Notes: generated by a model not told the origin, from the letters alone. A stretch of 64,000 nt of DNA from Sphingomonas albertensis (GCF_014358075.1 NZ_JACONT010000011.1:43992-107991), one strand, 5' to 3'; numbered from the stretch's first letter, positions 25,725 to 34,793 are shown. Numbers and translations: made by a program.

Positions 25725-26866
25725 GCCGCCTCCGTCTCGGTATGGTCGGCGGCGGGGAAGGGGCCTTTATCGGCGCCGTCCACCGGATGGCAGCCGCGCT
25801 CGACGGCGATTGGGACCTCGTTGCAGGCGCGTTCAGCACCGACGCCGGACGCAACACGCGCACCGGCACGCTGCTCGGCCTCGATTCGAAGCGCGTCTAT
25901 CCGTCGCTCGACGCGATGATCGCGCATGAACGCGCTTTGCCCGCGGACCAGCGCATCGACGCGCTCGCGGTCGTCACGCCGAACCATTTGCACGCCCCGA
26001 TGGCGATCGCCGCGCTGAACGCCGGCTTCCACGTGTTCTGCGAAAAGCCGATGGCGATGAGCTTGGCCGAAGCCGAGGCGATCGCCGCCGCCGCCAAGGC
26101 CAGCGGCCGCCACTTCGCACTGGCCTTCACGTACAGCGGCTATCCGCTGATCGAAGAGGCGCGTGCGAGAGTCGAACGCGGCGATTTCGGCGCGATCCGC
26201 CTGGTCCAGGTCGAATATCTGCAAGGCTGGCTCAGCCAACCGATCGACACCGACGGCAATAAGCAGGCGGAGTGGCGCACCGATCCCGCCCGCGCCGGGC
26301 TCGGCGGCTGCCTCGGCGACATCGGCACGCACGCGTTCCAGCTCGCCGAGCATGTCTCCGGCCTGTCGGTACACTCGGTTTCCGCGGACCTGACGACGCA
26401 TGTCGACGGTCGTCGGCTCGACGACGACGTCAGCGCGCTGCTCCGGTTCGAGGGCGGTGCACGCGGCGTGCTCAAGGCGACGCAGGTCGCGGCGGGCGAG
26501 GAGAACGGGCTTCGACTGCGCATCCACGGCGAACGCGGCGGCTTGGACTGGTCGCAGATGGAACCCAACACGCTGACGCTCCGCTGGCTCGACCGCCCCG
26601 CCGAGATCGTGCGGACCGGTGGCCCCGGCATGCTCGACGCGACCGCCTCGCTGGTGCGTACACCTGCCGGTCATCCCGAGGGCTATATCGAGGCTTTCGG
26701 CAATCTTTACCGCGCGTTCGCCTCGGCGATCCGCGGCGATCAAGACGGCCGCTGGTTTCCGGGCGTGACCGATGGCCTGCGCACGATGCGCTTTATCGAG
26801 GCGGTGATCGCCAACGCCGGCGCAGACCAGAAATGGACTTTAGTAAATCCGGGAGAGAATGAATGA
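25721..26866 (+). CDS. Gfo/Idh/MocA-family NAD(P)-dependent oxidoreductase
   Basis: A 381-residue cytoplasmic dehydrogenase. The Rossmann motif is GMVGGGEGAFIG, the Glu-Lys-Pro motif appears as FCEKPMAM, and GGCLGDIGTHAFQLAEH carries the catalytic Asp and His region of the C-terminal domain. Members of this family reduce 3-keto sugars or oxidise sugar C3 hydroxyls with NAD(P). In this operon it is the likely step that restores a normal hexose from a 3-keto sugar inside the cell. Both ends overlap neighbours by ATGA, consistent with strict co-expression. Confidence 0.92.
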   Translation: MSRLRLGMVGGGEGAFIGAVHRMAAALDGDWDLVAGAFSTDAGRNTRTGTLLGLDSKRVYPSLDAMIAHERALPADQRIDALAVVTPNHLHAPMAIAALNAGFHVFCEKPMAMSLAEAEAIAAAAKASGRHFALAFTYSGYPLIEEARARVERGDFGAIRLVQVEYLQGWLSQPIDTDGNKQAEWRTDPARAGLGGCLGDIGTHAFQLAEHVSGLSVHSVSADLTTHVDGRRLDDDVSALLRFEGGARGVLKATQVAAGEENGLRLRIHGERGGLDWSQMEPNTLTLRWLDRPAEIVRTGGPGMLDATASLVRTPAGHPEGYIEAFGNLYRAFASAIRGDQDGRWFPGVTDGLRTMRFIEAVIANAGADQKWTLVNPGENE

Positions 26867-27249
26867 AGCTGCTCATGGCTCTGGTCGCGGGAAGTATCGC
26901 GGCAGTTGCGGCAGTCACGGTCTCAGCACCGACCACCGCGCAATCCACCGCGGCTGCACCGCCGGCCTTCGCCGCATGCCGCGCGTGCCACACCGTCGTG
27001 AAGGGCGGCAAGAACGGCATCGGCCCGAACCTGTACGGCGTGGTCGGCCGTGCCGCCGCCGCGACGCCCGGCTTCAACTACTCGCCCGCGATGAAGGCAT
27101 CGAAGCTGCGCTGGGACGAGAAGACGCTCAACGAGTATCTCGCCGCACCGCAGAAGAAGGTGCCGGGCACGCGCATGCCGATCGCGACGCCCGATGCCGC
27201 CAAGCGCGCGACGATCATCGCCTACCTCAAGGCCGAGGGCTCGAAATGA
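26863..27249 (+). CDS. Class I cytochrome c, periplasmic
   Basis: A 128-residue exported monohaem cytochrome. The signal peptide ends near residue 27 (TTAQS). The haem motif CRACH is at residues 39-43, followed by GIGPNLYGVVGR and PGFNYSPAMK, as in the cytochrome c550/c552 type, and GTRM supplies the probable distal Met. Its place between the oxidoreductase and the FAD dehydrogenase genes suggests it accepts electrons from the GMC dehydrogenase and passes them to a terminal oxidase. Confidence 0.93.
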   Translation: MKLLMALVAGSIAAVAAVTVSAPTTAQSTAAAPPAFAACRACHTVVKGGKNGIGPNLYGVVGRAAAATPGFNYSPAMKASKLRWDEKTLNEYLAAPQKKVPGTRMPIATPDAAKRATIIAYLKAEGSK

Positions 27250-27262
27250 TGGTAATGGTCGC

Positions 27263-28186
27263 ATGACGCTCTCCCGCCGAAACCTGCTCGGGGCCGGGCT
27301 CGCGGCCGGTGCCGCCGCGTCGCTGGTGCCGGGCATGGCCGGGGGGCAACGCCGCAGCTCGAACGCCGCGCGCTTCTCGCTCGGCTACGCGCCGCACGAG
27401 GGCAGCTTCGCCAGCCGCGGCGGGCGAATCGAACAGATCGCCTTCGCCGCCGATCAGGGCTTCACCGCCTGGGAGGACAACGAGGCGGCGACGCGGTCGG
27501 TGGCCGAGCAGGAGCAGATGGCCAAGGCGCTCGCGCAGCGCGGCATGACGATGGGCGTGTTCGTCGCCAGCATGCCCAAATGGTCGAAGTCCAGGCCATT
27601 GCTCGGCGCGACCGACGGCGCCGAGCGCGAGGCGTTCCTCGCCGATATCCGCGCCTCGCTCGACGTCGCCAAGCGACTGAATGCGAAGCGGATGACCGTC
27701 GTCACCGGCTTCATGGACCCGAAGGTTCCGGTGGATATCCAGACCGCGCGCGTGATCGACGTGATGCGCCGCGCCGGCGATATCGTCGCGCCATCGGGGG
27801 CGGCGATGGTGATGGAGCCGCTCAACACGCGGACCAACCATCCCGGCGTTTACATGCAGACGATCTCGCAGGGCTATGCGGTGGCGCGCGGTGCCAACAG
27901 CCCGGCGGTCAAGGTACTCGCCGATCTGTATCACGAGCAGATCCAGTCGGGGAACCTGATCCCGACGCTCGACACGTGCTGGAACGAGATCGGCTATATC
28001 CAGTTCGGCGACAATCCGGGCCGCAACGAACCATCGACCGGCGAGATCAACTACGCCTCGATCGTGAAGTGGCTGCGAGCAAAGCATTATTCGGGCGTGA
28101 TCGGCATGGAACATGGCAATTCGATCGCCGGGCGTGCGGGCGAGGATCGCCTGATCGCCGCCTATCGCGAAATCGACTCGGTATGA
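27263..28186 (+). CDS. Tat-exported hydroxypyruvate-isomerase-like TIM-barrel protein
   Basis: A 307-residue TIM-barrel protein with a Tat signal (SRRNLLGAGLAAGAAASL) at the start. The barrel has MEPLNTRTNHPG, KVLADLYHEQIQSGNLI and GDNPGRNEPSTGEINY, motifs of the hydroxypyruvate isomerase-like branch, with Glu, Asp, His and Glu in metal-ligand positions. Export makes a role in periplasmic keto-sugar handling more likely than in glyoxylate metabolism. It starts 13 nt after the cytochrome gene and ends overlapping a weak alternative start of the next gene. Confidence 0.88.
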   Translation: MTLSRRNLLGAGLAAGAAASLVPGMAGGQRRSSNAARFSLGYAPHEGSFASRGGRIEQIAFAADQGFTAWEDNEAATRSVAEQEQMAKALAQRGMTMGVFVASMPKWSKSRPLLGATDGAEREAFLADIRASLDVAKRLNAKRMTVVTGFMDPKVPVDIQTARVIDVMRRAGDIVAPSGAAMVMEPLNTRTNHPGVYMQTISQGYAVARGANSPAVKVLADLYHEQIQSGNLIPTLDTCWNEIGYIQFGDNPGRNEPSTGEINYASIVKWLRAKHYSGVIGMEHGNSIAGRAGEDRLIAAYREIDSV

Positions 28187-28242
28187 CGGCGATGGGCATG
28201 AAGCCGATCGGCAGGAAGGGGATGGGGATGAGGGGAACAAGC

Positions 28243-29073
28243 ATGAAAACCTGTTTGATGGCGAGCGTCGCCACGGCGATGACGCTTATGGCGACGGGGT
28301 CGGTCGCGGCTCAGGAGAAGCCCGGCTTCAAGGACACGCCGATGCTGCCCGGCGGCCAGTGGCGCGTTCATGACGCCGACCGCCCTGCGCCGGTCGTCGT
28401 CGCACCGGCCGCGACCCCCGGCGGTCCGCCCGCCGATGCGGTCGTGCTGTTCGACGGGCGTTCGCTCGATTCATGGAAGCCCGATCGGATCGCATGGCCG
28501 ATCGCGGACGGTGCGGTGACGATCCCGTCGCGTGCGAAGAGCGGCGGCGAGAACAACCTCGTCTCGAAACAGAGCTTCGGCGACGTGCAGATGCATCTCG
28601 AATTCCGCTCGCCAAACCCGCCGACCAAGACCTCGCAGGATCGCGGCAACAGCGGCATCTGGTTCATGCAGCGCTACGAACTGCAGATCCTCGATGGCTC
28701 GCAGAACCCGACCTATGCCGATGGCACGGTCGGCGCGGTCTATGGCTGGAAGCCGCCACTGGTGAACGCCTCGCGTCGCCCCGGCGAATGGCAGACCTAC
28801 GATATCGTGTTCGAGCGACCCCGCTTCGCCGCCGACGGCAGCCTGGTCCGCCCCGCTTATGTCACCGCGCTGCTGAACGGCGTGCTCGTCCAGAACCATC
28901 AGGCGATGCTCGGCACGACCATCTGGCGACAGGTCGCGAGTTACAAGGCGCATGCCGATGCCGCGCCGATCCAGCTTCAGGATCACGATTCGCCGGTGTC
29001 GTTCCGCAACATCTGGGTTCGTCCGTTGCCCGAGGCGGCGATCGCACAGGACCTGAAGAAGGACGGTAAATGA
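28243..29073 (+). CDS. DUF1080 protein, probable 3-keto-glycoside hydrolase
   Basis: A 276-residue exported protein with a lectin-like beta-jelly-roll DUF1080 domain. Characterised members hydrolyse 3-keto disaccharides/glycosides by an elimination mechanism. The signal peptide ends around VAAQE. Family landmarks are VVLFDGRSLDSWK, VSKQSFGDVQMHLEFRSP, GNSGIWFMQRYELQILD and GEWQTYDIVFERP. I chose ATG 28243 because AGGGG precedes it; an ATG at 28183 overlapping the previous stop would add 20 Met/Gly/Lys-rich residues and is less likely. It would cleave the product of the adjacent GMC dehydrogenase. Confidence 0.92.
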   Translation: MKTCLMASVATAMTLMATGSVAAQEKPGFKDTPMLPGGQWRVHDADRPAPVVVAPAATPGGPPADAVVLFDGRSLDSWKPDRIAWPIADGAVTIPSRAKSGGENNLVSKQSFGDVQMHLEFRSPNPPTKTSQDRGNSGIWFMQRYELQILDGSQNPTYADGTVGAVYGWKPPLVNASRRPGEWQTYDIVFERPRFAADGSLVRPAYVTALLNGVLVQNHQAMLGTTIWRQVASYKAHADAAPIQLQDHDSPVSFRNIWVRPLPEAAIAQDLKKDGK

Positions 29074-29651
29074 TCGATCGTAGAACTGCACTCGCGGGCG
29101 TCGTCGCCATGTTCGGCACGGCCCTGTATGCGCCGATCGCGCGCGCGGCCGGTGTTGCGCAGGCGCCCGGCGCGGCCGCCGGCATCCCCGTCATCAGCGA
29201 GGGCCCGCCCAGCGTCGCGGTCTTCACGGCGCCCCAGCGCGCGCTGATGACCGCACTCAGCGAACGCGTGCTGCCGACCACCGATACGCCGGGCGCGATC
29301 GCCGCCGGCGTCCCGGCCTATATCGAGAAGCTGCTCGCCGATTGGGCCCTGCCGGCCGACCGCGTGCCGATCCTGGCCGGGCTCGACGCGATCGAAGCGC
29401 GCAGCCTGAAGGACTATAAGGTCGCCGGTGCGAAGGCCACGGCGGCGCAGCAGGATGCGCTGCTCACGCTCGCGATGAACGACAAGATCCCGTCCGGCGG
29501 CGTCTTTTTCGAGGCGTTCCGGCAGCTCGTCGTCACCGGCTATTACACCTCCGAAATCGGCATGACGCAGGAGCGCGAATATCTGCCGGTGCCGGGCGAG
29601 TATAACGGCCAGTTCCCCTATTCCCAGGTCAGCAAGGTGTATTCCGCATGA
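29070..29651 (+). CDS. Gluconate 2-dehydrogenase subunit 3-like small subunit
   Basis: A 193-residue protein with a twin-Arg signal (DRRTALAGVVAMFG). The body shows LSERVLPTTDTPGAIAAGVPAYI and GGVFFEAFRQLVVTGYYTS, as in the small 'hitchhiker' subunit (PF13618) that chaperones FAD-dependent GMC dehydrogenases and carries them through the Tat pathway. The large GMC subunit, three genes' worth downstream of the DUF1080 gene, has no signal peptide of its own, which supports this partnership. Overlaps both neighbours by ATGA. Confidence 0.92.
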   Translation: MIDRRTALAGVVAMFGTALYAPIARAAGVAQAPGAAAGIPVISEGPPSVAVFTAPQRALMTALSERVLPTTDTPGAIAAGVPAYIEKLLADWALPADRVPILAGLDAIEARSLKDYKVAGAKATAAQQDALLTLAMNDKIPSGGVFFEAFRQLVVTGYYTSEIGMTQEREYLPVPGEYNGQFPYSQVSKVYSA

Positions 29652-30481
29652 TCCTCAACCGTAGAAACCTGCTCGCGGGCTCCGGTGCGGTCGCAGCCCT
29701 CGCGTTCGTGCCCACCGCGTCGGCCGCACAGTTGAAGGCGATCGGCCTGCAACTCTACACGATCCGCGAGATCTTCGCGAAGGACCCGGTCGGCACGCTC
29801 GGCAAGGTCGCGCAGATCGGCTACCGCGAAGTCGAGTTCGGCGGCGGCGGCTATGACGGCATGGACCATGCGATGCTGCGCCGGACGATGGACAAGCTCG
29901 GCCTGACCGCGCCTTCGGTACATATCGGCTACGACGCGCTGCTCAAGCAGTTCGACCAGTCGGTGACGATGGCCAAGACGCTCGGCGCGACCACGGTCGT
30001 GCTGCCGTACATGACCGCCGAGCATCGCAACGAGGCGGGCTGGAACGCAGCGCTGCCGAACTTCAACCGGTTCGCGACCGAACTGAAGAAGGCCGGGCTG
30101 GGCTTTGCCTATCACAACCACGATTTCGAGTTCACGACCAAGCCGGGCGGGGTCAGCCTCTACGACCGGTTGCTGAAGGAGACCGACCCCGCGCTCGTGA
30201 AGGTGGAACTCGATCTCTATTGGGCGCTGCATGCCGGCGAAAACCTGTCGACGCTGATCGAGCGCTTGGCGCCGCGCCTCTACGCCTATCACGTCAAGGA
30301 CATGCGCCCCGACCGGAGCATGACCGCGGTCGGGCAGGGCACGATCGATTTCGGCGCGCTGTTCAAGCTGAAGGGCAGCGCCGGCGTGCGGCATTTCTAT
30401 GTCGAGAACGACGAGGCTCCCGCGCCCTATCTGCCCGACATCACCACCAGCTTCCGGACACTGCGCGCGCTTCGTTTTTAA
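29648..30481 (+). CDS. Tat-exported sugar phosphate isomerase/epimerase-like TIM-barrel protein
   Basis: A 277-residue TIM-barrel protein beginning with a Tat signal (NRRNLLAGSGAVAALAF). Barrel motifs are IGLQLYTIREIF, GYREVEFGGGGYDG, FAYHNHDFEF, VKVELDLYWALHAG and YAYHVKDM, giving the usual Glu/His/Asp/His ligands. It ends with FYVENDEAP. This is the third isomerase-like barrel of the operon and the second that is exported. The start overlaps the small-subunit gene. Which 3-keto sugar each barrel handles cannot be told from sequence. Confidence 0.88.
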   Translation: MILNRRNLLAGSGAVAALAFVPTASAAQLKAIGLQLYTIREIFAKDPVGTLGKVAQIGYREVEFGGGGYDGMDHAMLRRTMDKLGLTAPSVHIGYDALLKQFDQSVTMAKTLGATTVVLPYMTAEHRNEAGWNAALPNFNRFATELKKAGLGFAYHNHDFEFTTKPGGVSLYDRLLKETDPALVKVELDLYWALHAGENLSTLIERLAPRLYAYHVKDMRPDRSMTAVGQGTIDFGALFKLKGSAGVRHFYVENDEAPAPYLPDITTSFRTLRALRF

Positions 30482-30532
30482 TGGGGGCGCTTCTGACGGG
30501 GCGTGTTTTCCGAGTTTTAGGAGAGAGAGATC

Positions 30533-32209
30533 ATGGCTGAGACCAACAGGTTCGACGCGATCGTTATTGGATCGGGCGTAAGCGGTGGCTTCGCTGCGAA
30601 GGAACTGACCGAAAAGGGCCTCCGCGTCCTGATGCTGGACCGCGGTAAGATGGTCGAGCACGGCGAAGGCTACACCTATGACGGCAAGCCCGCCTATGAG
30701 GTGCCGGCGCGCAACATCATGCCCAAGCCGCTGCTCGACAGCGATTATTTCATCGGCAAGCACGGCTATGTCCAGCCCAGCAACCGCGAGTTCCACAATG
30801 ACGACCGGCTGAACCCGTACGCCTATGACGAGGGCAGCAAATTCTACTGGATCCGGCCCGGCGCGGTCGGTGGCAAGTCGCTGATCTGGGGCCGCTGGTG
30901 CTTCCGTTGGAGCCCCGCGGATTTCGAGGCGAACAAGCGCGACGGTATCGATGGCGACTGGCCGATCCGCTATGACGACGTCGCACCGTGGTACAGCTAT
31001 GTCGAGAAATATATCGGCGTGTCGGGCTCGCGCGAGAATCTCGACTATCTGCCCGACAGCGAATTCCAGCCGCCGATGCCGATGAACGTCGCCGAGAAAT
31101 GGCTGAAGCAGGGCCTCGAATCCAAGTTCCCCGGCCGCAAACTGATCAACACGCGACTGTCGAACATGACCGAGGACAAGCCCGATCAGAACCGCACGAA
31201 ATGCCAGTTCCGCAATCAGTGCGGCAATGGTTGCTCGTTCGGCGCGTATTTCTCGACCCAGGCGGTGACGTTGCCGGCGGCGCGCGCGACCGGTCGCCTG
31301 ACGCTCAGGTCGGACTCGGTCGTCACCAATCTCGTGTACGACGCGGCGCGGAAAAAGGTGACCGGCGTTCGCTATATCGACGCGAAGACCGGCCAGGCGG
31401 AAACGGTGCAGGCCGATCTCGTCTTCCTCTGCGCCTCGGCGATCGCCTCCACGCAGATCATGCTGAACTCGCGCGCGCCGGGCAGCGACCGCAGCTATTT
31501 CGATGAGAGCGGCACGCTCGGGCGCTATATCATGGACCACATCTTCCGCGTCGGCGTCGAGGGCGACATCCCCGGCATGGAGGAGTTCATCGAATATGGC
31601 CGTCGTCCGGGCGGCGTCTACGTGCCCCGCTTCCGCAATATCGGCAAAGACGACGGCGTCGGCTTCAAGCGCGGCTATGGCTATCAGGGCAGCGCCTATC
31701 GCAACCCCGCCGCGCCGGTCGGGTTCGGCGCGTCGATGAAGCAGGGCATGCGCAAATACGCCCCGTGGAAGTTCAGCATGGGCGCGTTCGGCGAATGCCT
31801 GCCCTATGCCGACAACAGGGTGTCGCTGCACCAGTCGAAGGTCGACCGGTTCGGGGTGCCGCTGGTGCGCTTCGACGTGACGTTCCGCGACAACGAACTG
31901 AAGATGATGGCCGACGCACGGACGCAGGGTGAGGCGATGCTCAAGGCCGCCGGCCTGACCAACGTCAAGAGCAGCGAGAAGGAGCACGTCCCCGGCGACG
32001 CGATCCACGAAATGGGCGGTGCCCGCATGGGCCGAGACCCGCGCACGTCGGTGCTTAACGAATGGAGCCAGGCACACGCCGCGTCCAACCTCTACGTCAC
32101 CGACGGCGCGCAGATGGCGTCGATCTCGTGCGTGAACCCCTCGCTGACGTTCATGGCGCTCACCGCGCGCGCCGCCGATCACGCCGTCAAGCAGATGAAG
32201 AAGGCCTGA
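30533..32209 (+). CDS. GMC-family FAD dehydrogenase, probable glycoside 3-dehydrogenase large subunit
   Basis: A 558-residue flavoprotein. The FAD-binding motif is IVIGSGVSGGFAAKELTEKG near the N-terminus (GxGxxG at residues 13-18). The C-terminal catalytic region has IHEMGGARMG (catalytic His near 492) and CVNPSLTFMALTARAA (Asn near 535). Three Cys (224, 230, 234; C-x5-C-x3-C) lie in CQFRNQCGNGC and may bind an Fe-S cluster, as in bacterial FAD glucose dehydrogenases. It lacks a signal peptide and would ride with the Tat small subunit encoded upstream. Expected to oxidise sugars or glycosides at C3 and reduce the operon's cytochrome c. GGAGAG precedes the ATG. Confidence 0.92.
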   Translation: MAETNRFDAIVIGSGVSGGFAAKELTEKGLRVLMLDRGKMVEHGEGYTYDGKPAYEVPARNIMPKPLLDSDYFIGKHGYVQPSNREFHNDDRLNPYAYDEGSKFYWIRPGAVGGKSLIWGRWCFRWSPADFEANKRDGIDGDWPIRYDDVAPWYSYVEKYIGVSGSRENLDYLPDSEFQPPMPMNVAEKWLKQGLESKFPGRKLINTRLSNMTEDKPDQNRTKCQFRNQCGNGCSFGAYFSTQAVTLPAARATGRLTLRSDSVVTNLVYDAARKKVTGVRYIDAKTGQAETVQADLVFLCASAIASTQIMLNSRAPGSDRSYFDESGTLGRYIMDHIFRVGVEGDIPGMEEFIEYGRRPGGVYVPRFRNIGKDDGVGFKRGYGYQGSAYRNPAAPVGFGASMKQGMRKYAPWKFSMGAFGECLPYADNRVSLHQSKVDRFGVPLVRFDVTFRDNELKMMADARTQGEAMLKAAGLTNVKSSEKEHVPGDAIHEMGGARMGRDPRTSVLNEWSQAHAASNLYVTDGAQMASISCVNPSLTFMALTARAADHAVKQMKKA

Positions 32210-32219
32210 CGACCAAGAG

Positions 32220-32252
32220 CTTGGGGGCGGGACGTCGTAAACCGCCCCCAAG
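32220..32252 (+). terminator. Terminator hairpin at the end of the 3-keto-glycoside operon
   Basis: A perfect 11-bp stem CTTGGGGGCGG / CCGCCCCCAAG with an 11-nt loop, beginning 11 nt after the GMC stop. The run after it (ACCTTGAT) has few T residues, so termination may be only partly intrinsic. Confidence 0.75.
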
Positions 32253-32524
32253 ACCTTGATAGCCAGCGCACGCGACTCCGTATCTGCAAGTATAAGCGTC
32301 GATCTCACGGTCATCCGCGTCGTGCGCAATGGCCAACCGAGGTTCGACCATTTTCTCGCACGCGGTCACAACCGGCCCAAACTATCCCCGATTTATGCTC
32401 CGGATTATGCCCGGATTATGCGAAGTCTTGATCGAGGTCGTTGACGGCGCGCTACAAACCCGTCTGTGTCGCTTCCGTAACGAACATCGACCGCATTTTC
32501 GCCTCCGGCTGGATTGGATCCGCG
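32253..32524. other. Gap before the bacteriophytochrome gene, no gene seen
   Basis: No credible gene. The short open frames here are not conserved in look and run against each other. TATAAG at about 32290 is a possible -10 element for the phytochrome gene, but no good -35 partner is seen. Confidence 0.3.
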
Positions 32525-34690
32525 ATGCCAGGCCTCGTGACCACAGGTTTGCCCCCGGAAACGGGGCCGCAACACGGGTCTGTCGACGCCTGCGACCGGG
32601 AGCCGATCCACGTCCCCGGCTCGATCCAGCCGCACGGCATGATCCTCGTCGCCGACCCGGTCACGTTTCGGATCGTCGCCGGCGCCGGAGAGATCGAAAC
32701 GCTGCTCGCACCGCACTGGCTCGGCGTGCATCTCGACGACATCCTCCGCCATCCGGTCTCCGCGCGCCTCGCCGATCCCTCCGGCGGCGTCCCCGGCCCA
32801 AGCGTCACGTTGCTCCAGATCGACGGGATCGACGTGATGTTCGATGCCACCATCCACCGCTCACCCACTGCGATCATCGTCGAACTGGAACCTGCACCCC
32901 CGACGATGCCGTCGCCGATCGAGATGCTGGCGGCGATGGAAAACGCCGCCGCAACCTTCGAGCAAGCCTTCGGACTGCGGGAATTGTGCGAGCGCGCAGC
33001 GCGAATCTTCCGCCAGGTCACCGGGTTCGACCGGGTGATGGTGTACCGCTTTCACGAGGACGGCACCGGCGTCGTCGTCGCGGAGGATCGCGATCCGGCA
33101 TTGCGATCGTTCCTCAACCAGCATTTCCCCGCCTCCGACATCCCGCGCCAGGCCCGCGCGCTCTATGTCCGCAACCGCGTCCGCGTCATTCCCGACATCG
33201 CCTATGAACCGGCGCCGCTGCGGCCGTTCGGCAACGATGCGCTCGACATGAGCGACGTCGCGTTGCGCAGCGTTTCGCCCACCCATCTGCGCTACCTCGC
33301 CAACATGGGCGTCGCCGCGTCGGCCTCGGTCTCGATCGTCCGCGATGGCGCGCTCTGGGGTCTGATCGCCTGCCATCACCCGACGCCCAAGCTGCTCCCC
33401 CTGCATGCCCGCATGGCTTGTCGCGCGCTGGCGGGAAGCCTTTCGCGCCAGATCCGCGCGAAGGAGGATGCCGAACTCTTCCGCGAACGCATCCGCCTGC
33501 GCACCGCCGAGGACGCGGTCATGCTGCGGCTCGGCAGCGACATCTCGCTGGCGGGCCTGTTCGCGATCGCCGGCGACGATCTGGCCCGGATGCTGGGCGC
33601 GGACAGCTTTGCGGCGGTGCGCGGCACGGAATTGTTCGTCGCCGGCCGATCGCCCCGGCACCACGACATCCGCAAAATTGCCGCGCACGTCGTCGACCTC
33701 GCGCGGACGGTGCCGTTCGCAACCGATCGCATGGCCGAATACCTGCCCGACGCCGTCGCGTGCCAGGACCTCGCGAGCGGCGTCCTCGCGGTGACGATGG
33801 CGACCGAAGAGCCGACCATCCTGCTCTGGTTTCGGGCCGAACAGATCGCCGTCGTGAACTGGGCGGGCAATCCGCAAAAGGACGTGCCCGTCGATCTGCA
33901 CACGCCGCTGACGCCGCGCGCCTCGTTCGAGATCTGGAGCGAGGCGGTCCGCGGACGCTCGGCGCCCTGGACGCTGTTCGAGATCGAGGCGGCGGGGCGG
34001 CTGAAACGGACGATGTACGATGCGCGCCAGCACCGCCGGCTGTTCGAGATCAATCGCGAGCTCATGGCGACGATCGCCGACAACGAGAGCCTGTTGTTGC
34101 AGAAGGATTATCTGATCAAGGAGGTGCACCACCGAGTGCAGAACAGCCTGCAACTCGTGTCGGCGTTCCTCGGGTTGCAGGGCCGAGCCGTCGGCGACTC
34201 GGTCCTGACCTCGCATCTGATCGAGGCGCAGCGCCGGCTTTCCGCGGTGGCGATGGTCCACCGCCGGCTGCATTCCGACGAGCATCTCCAGGCGATCGAC
34301 CTCGCGCGCTATATCGGCGATCTGTGTACCGAGATCCGGTCGACGATGGACGGATCGTGGGGCGCGCAGATCCAGCTCGATCTGGTGCCGATCCTGATGT
34401 CGACCGACCGCGCGGTGCATGTCGGGTTGATCCTCACCGAACTGGTCATCAACGCCAATAAATACGCCTATGCCGGCGGCTCGGGACCGATCACGATCGC
34501 GCTGGAGCAGCAACAGGCGCGGTTCCTGTTGATCGTCGCCGACCGTGGCAGCGGCAAATCGGGGCAGGGCATGGGGTTCGGATCGCGGATGCTCGCGTCG
34601 ATGGTCGCGCGGCTCGCGGGAACGATGGCCGAGACCGACAATTGCCCCGGCCTGCGCGTCACGATCGCAGCGCCGATCGGCGAGCCGTAG
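32525..34690 (+). CDS. bphP: Bacteriophytochrome histidine kinase (PAS-GAF-PHY-HisKA_2)
   Basis: A red/far-red photoreceptor kinase of 721 residues. Cys23 in VDACDREPIHVPG is the biliverdin-attachment Cys near the N-terminus, followed by SIQPHGMILVAD of the PAS domain. The GAF domain has FPASDIPRQARALY (the DIP motif near residue 205), and the PHY domain has PRASFEIWSEAVRG (tongue). The output domain is a HisKA_2 kinase with phosphoacceptor EVHHRVQNSLQLV near residue 534 and LILTELVINANKYAY as the N box. The start at ATG 32525 places the Cys as in known bacteriophytochromes; the frame is open 28 codons further. No haem oxygenase gene for biliverdin synthesis lies nearby. Confidence 0.94.
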   Translation: MPGLVTTGLPPETGPQHGSVDACDREPIHVPGSIQPHGMILVADPVTFRIVAGAGEIETLLAPHWLGVHLDDILRHPVSARLADPSGGVPGPSVTLLQIDGIDVMFDATIHRSPTAIIVELEPAPPTMPSPIEMLAAMENAAATFEQAFGLRELCERAARIFRQVTGFDRVMVYRFHEDGTGVVVAEDRDPALRSFLNQHFPASDIPRQARALYVRNRVRVIPDIAYEPAPLRPFGNDALDMSDVALRSVSPTHLRYLANMGVAASASVSIVRDGALWGLIACHHPTPKLLPLHARMACRALAGSLSRQIRAKEDAELFRERIRLRTAEDAVMLRLGSDISLAGLFAIAGDDLARMLGADSFAAVRGTELFVAGRSPRHHDIRKIAAHVVDLARTVPFATDRMAEYLPDAVACQDLASGVLAVTMATEEPTILLWFRAEQIAVVNWAGNPQKDVPVDLHTPLTPRASFEIWSEAVRGRSAPWTLFEIEAAGRLKRTMYDARQHRRLFEINRELMATIADNESLLLQKDYLIKEVHHRVQNSLQLVSAFLGLQGRAVGDSVLTSHLIEAQRRLSAVAMVHRRLHSDEHLQAIDLARYIGDLCTEIRSTMDGSWGAQIQLDLVPILMSTDRAVHVGLILTELVINANKYAYAGGSGPITIALEQQQARFLLIVADRGSGKSGQGMGFGSRMLASMVARLAGTMAETDNCPGLRVTIAAPIGEP

Positions 34691-34793
34691 AAGCATCTTC
34701 GCGGCGCGTGCGTGGCGGTGTACGGGGGCTGCCCGCTCGCCGGTCCGATCTCGTCCGCGCCGCTGGTCGCGCGCGATCGGTGATGGCGATAAT

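Noticed and set aside
29618..32329. 903-codon minus-strand frame opposite the TIM-barrel and GMC genes
   Set aside because: Antisense to two well-supported genes and through their spacer; composition of a shadow.
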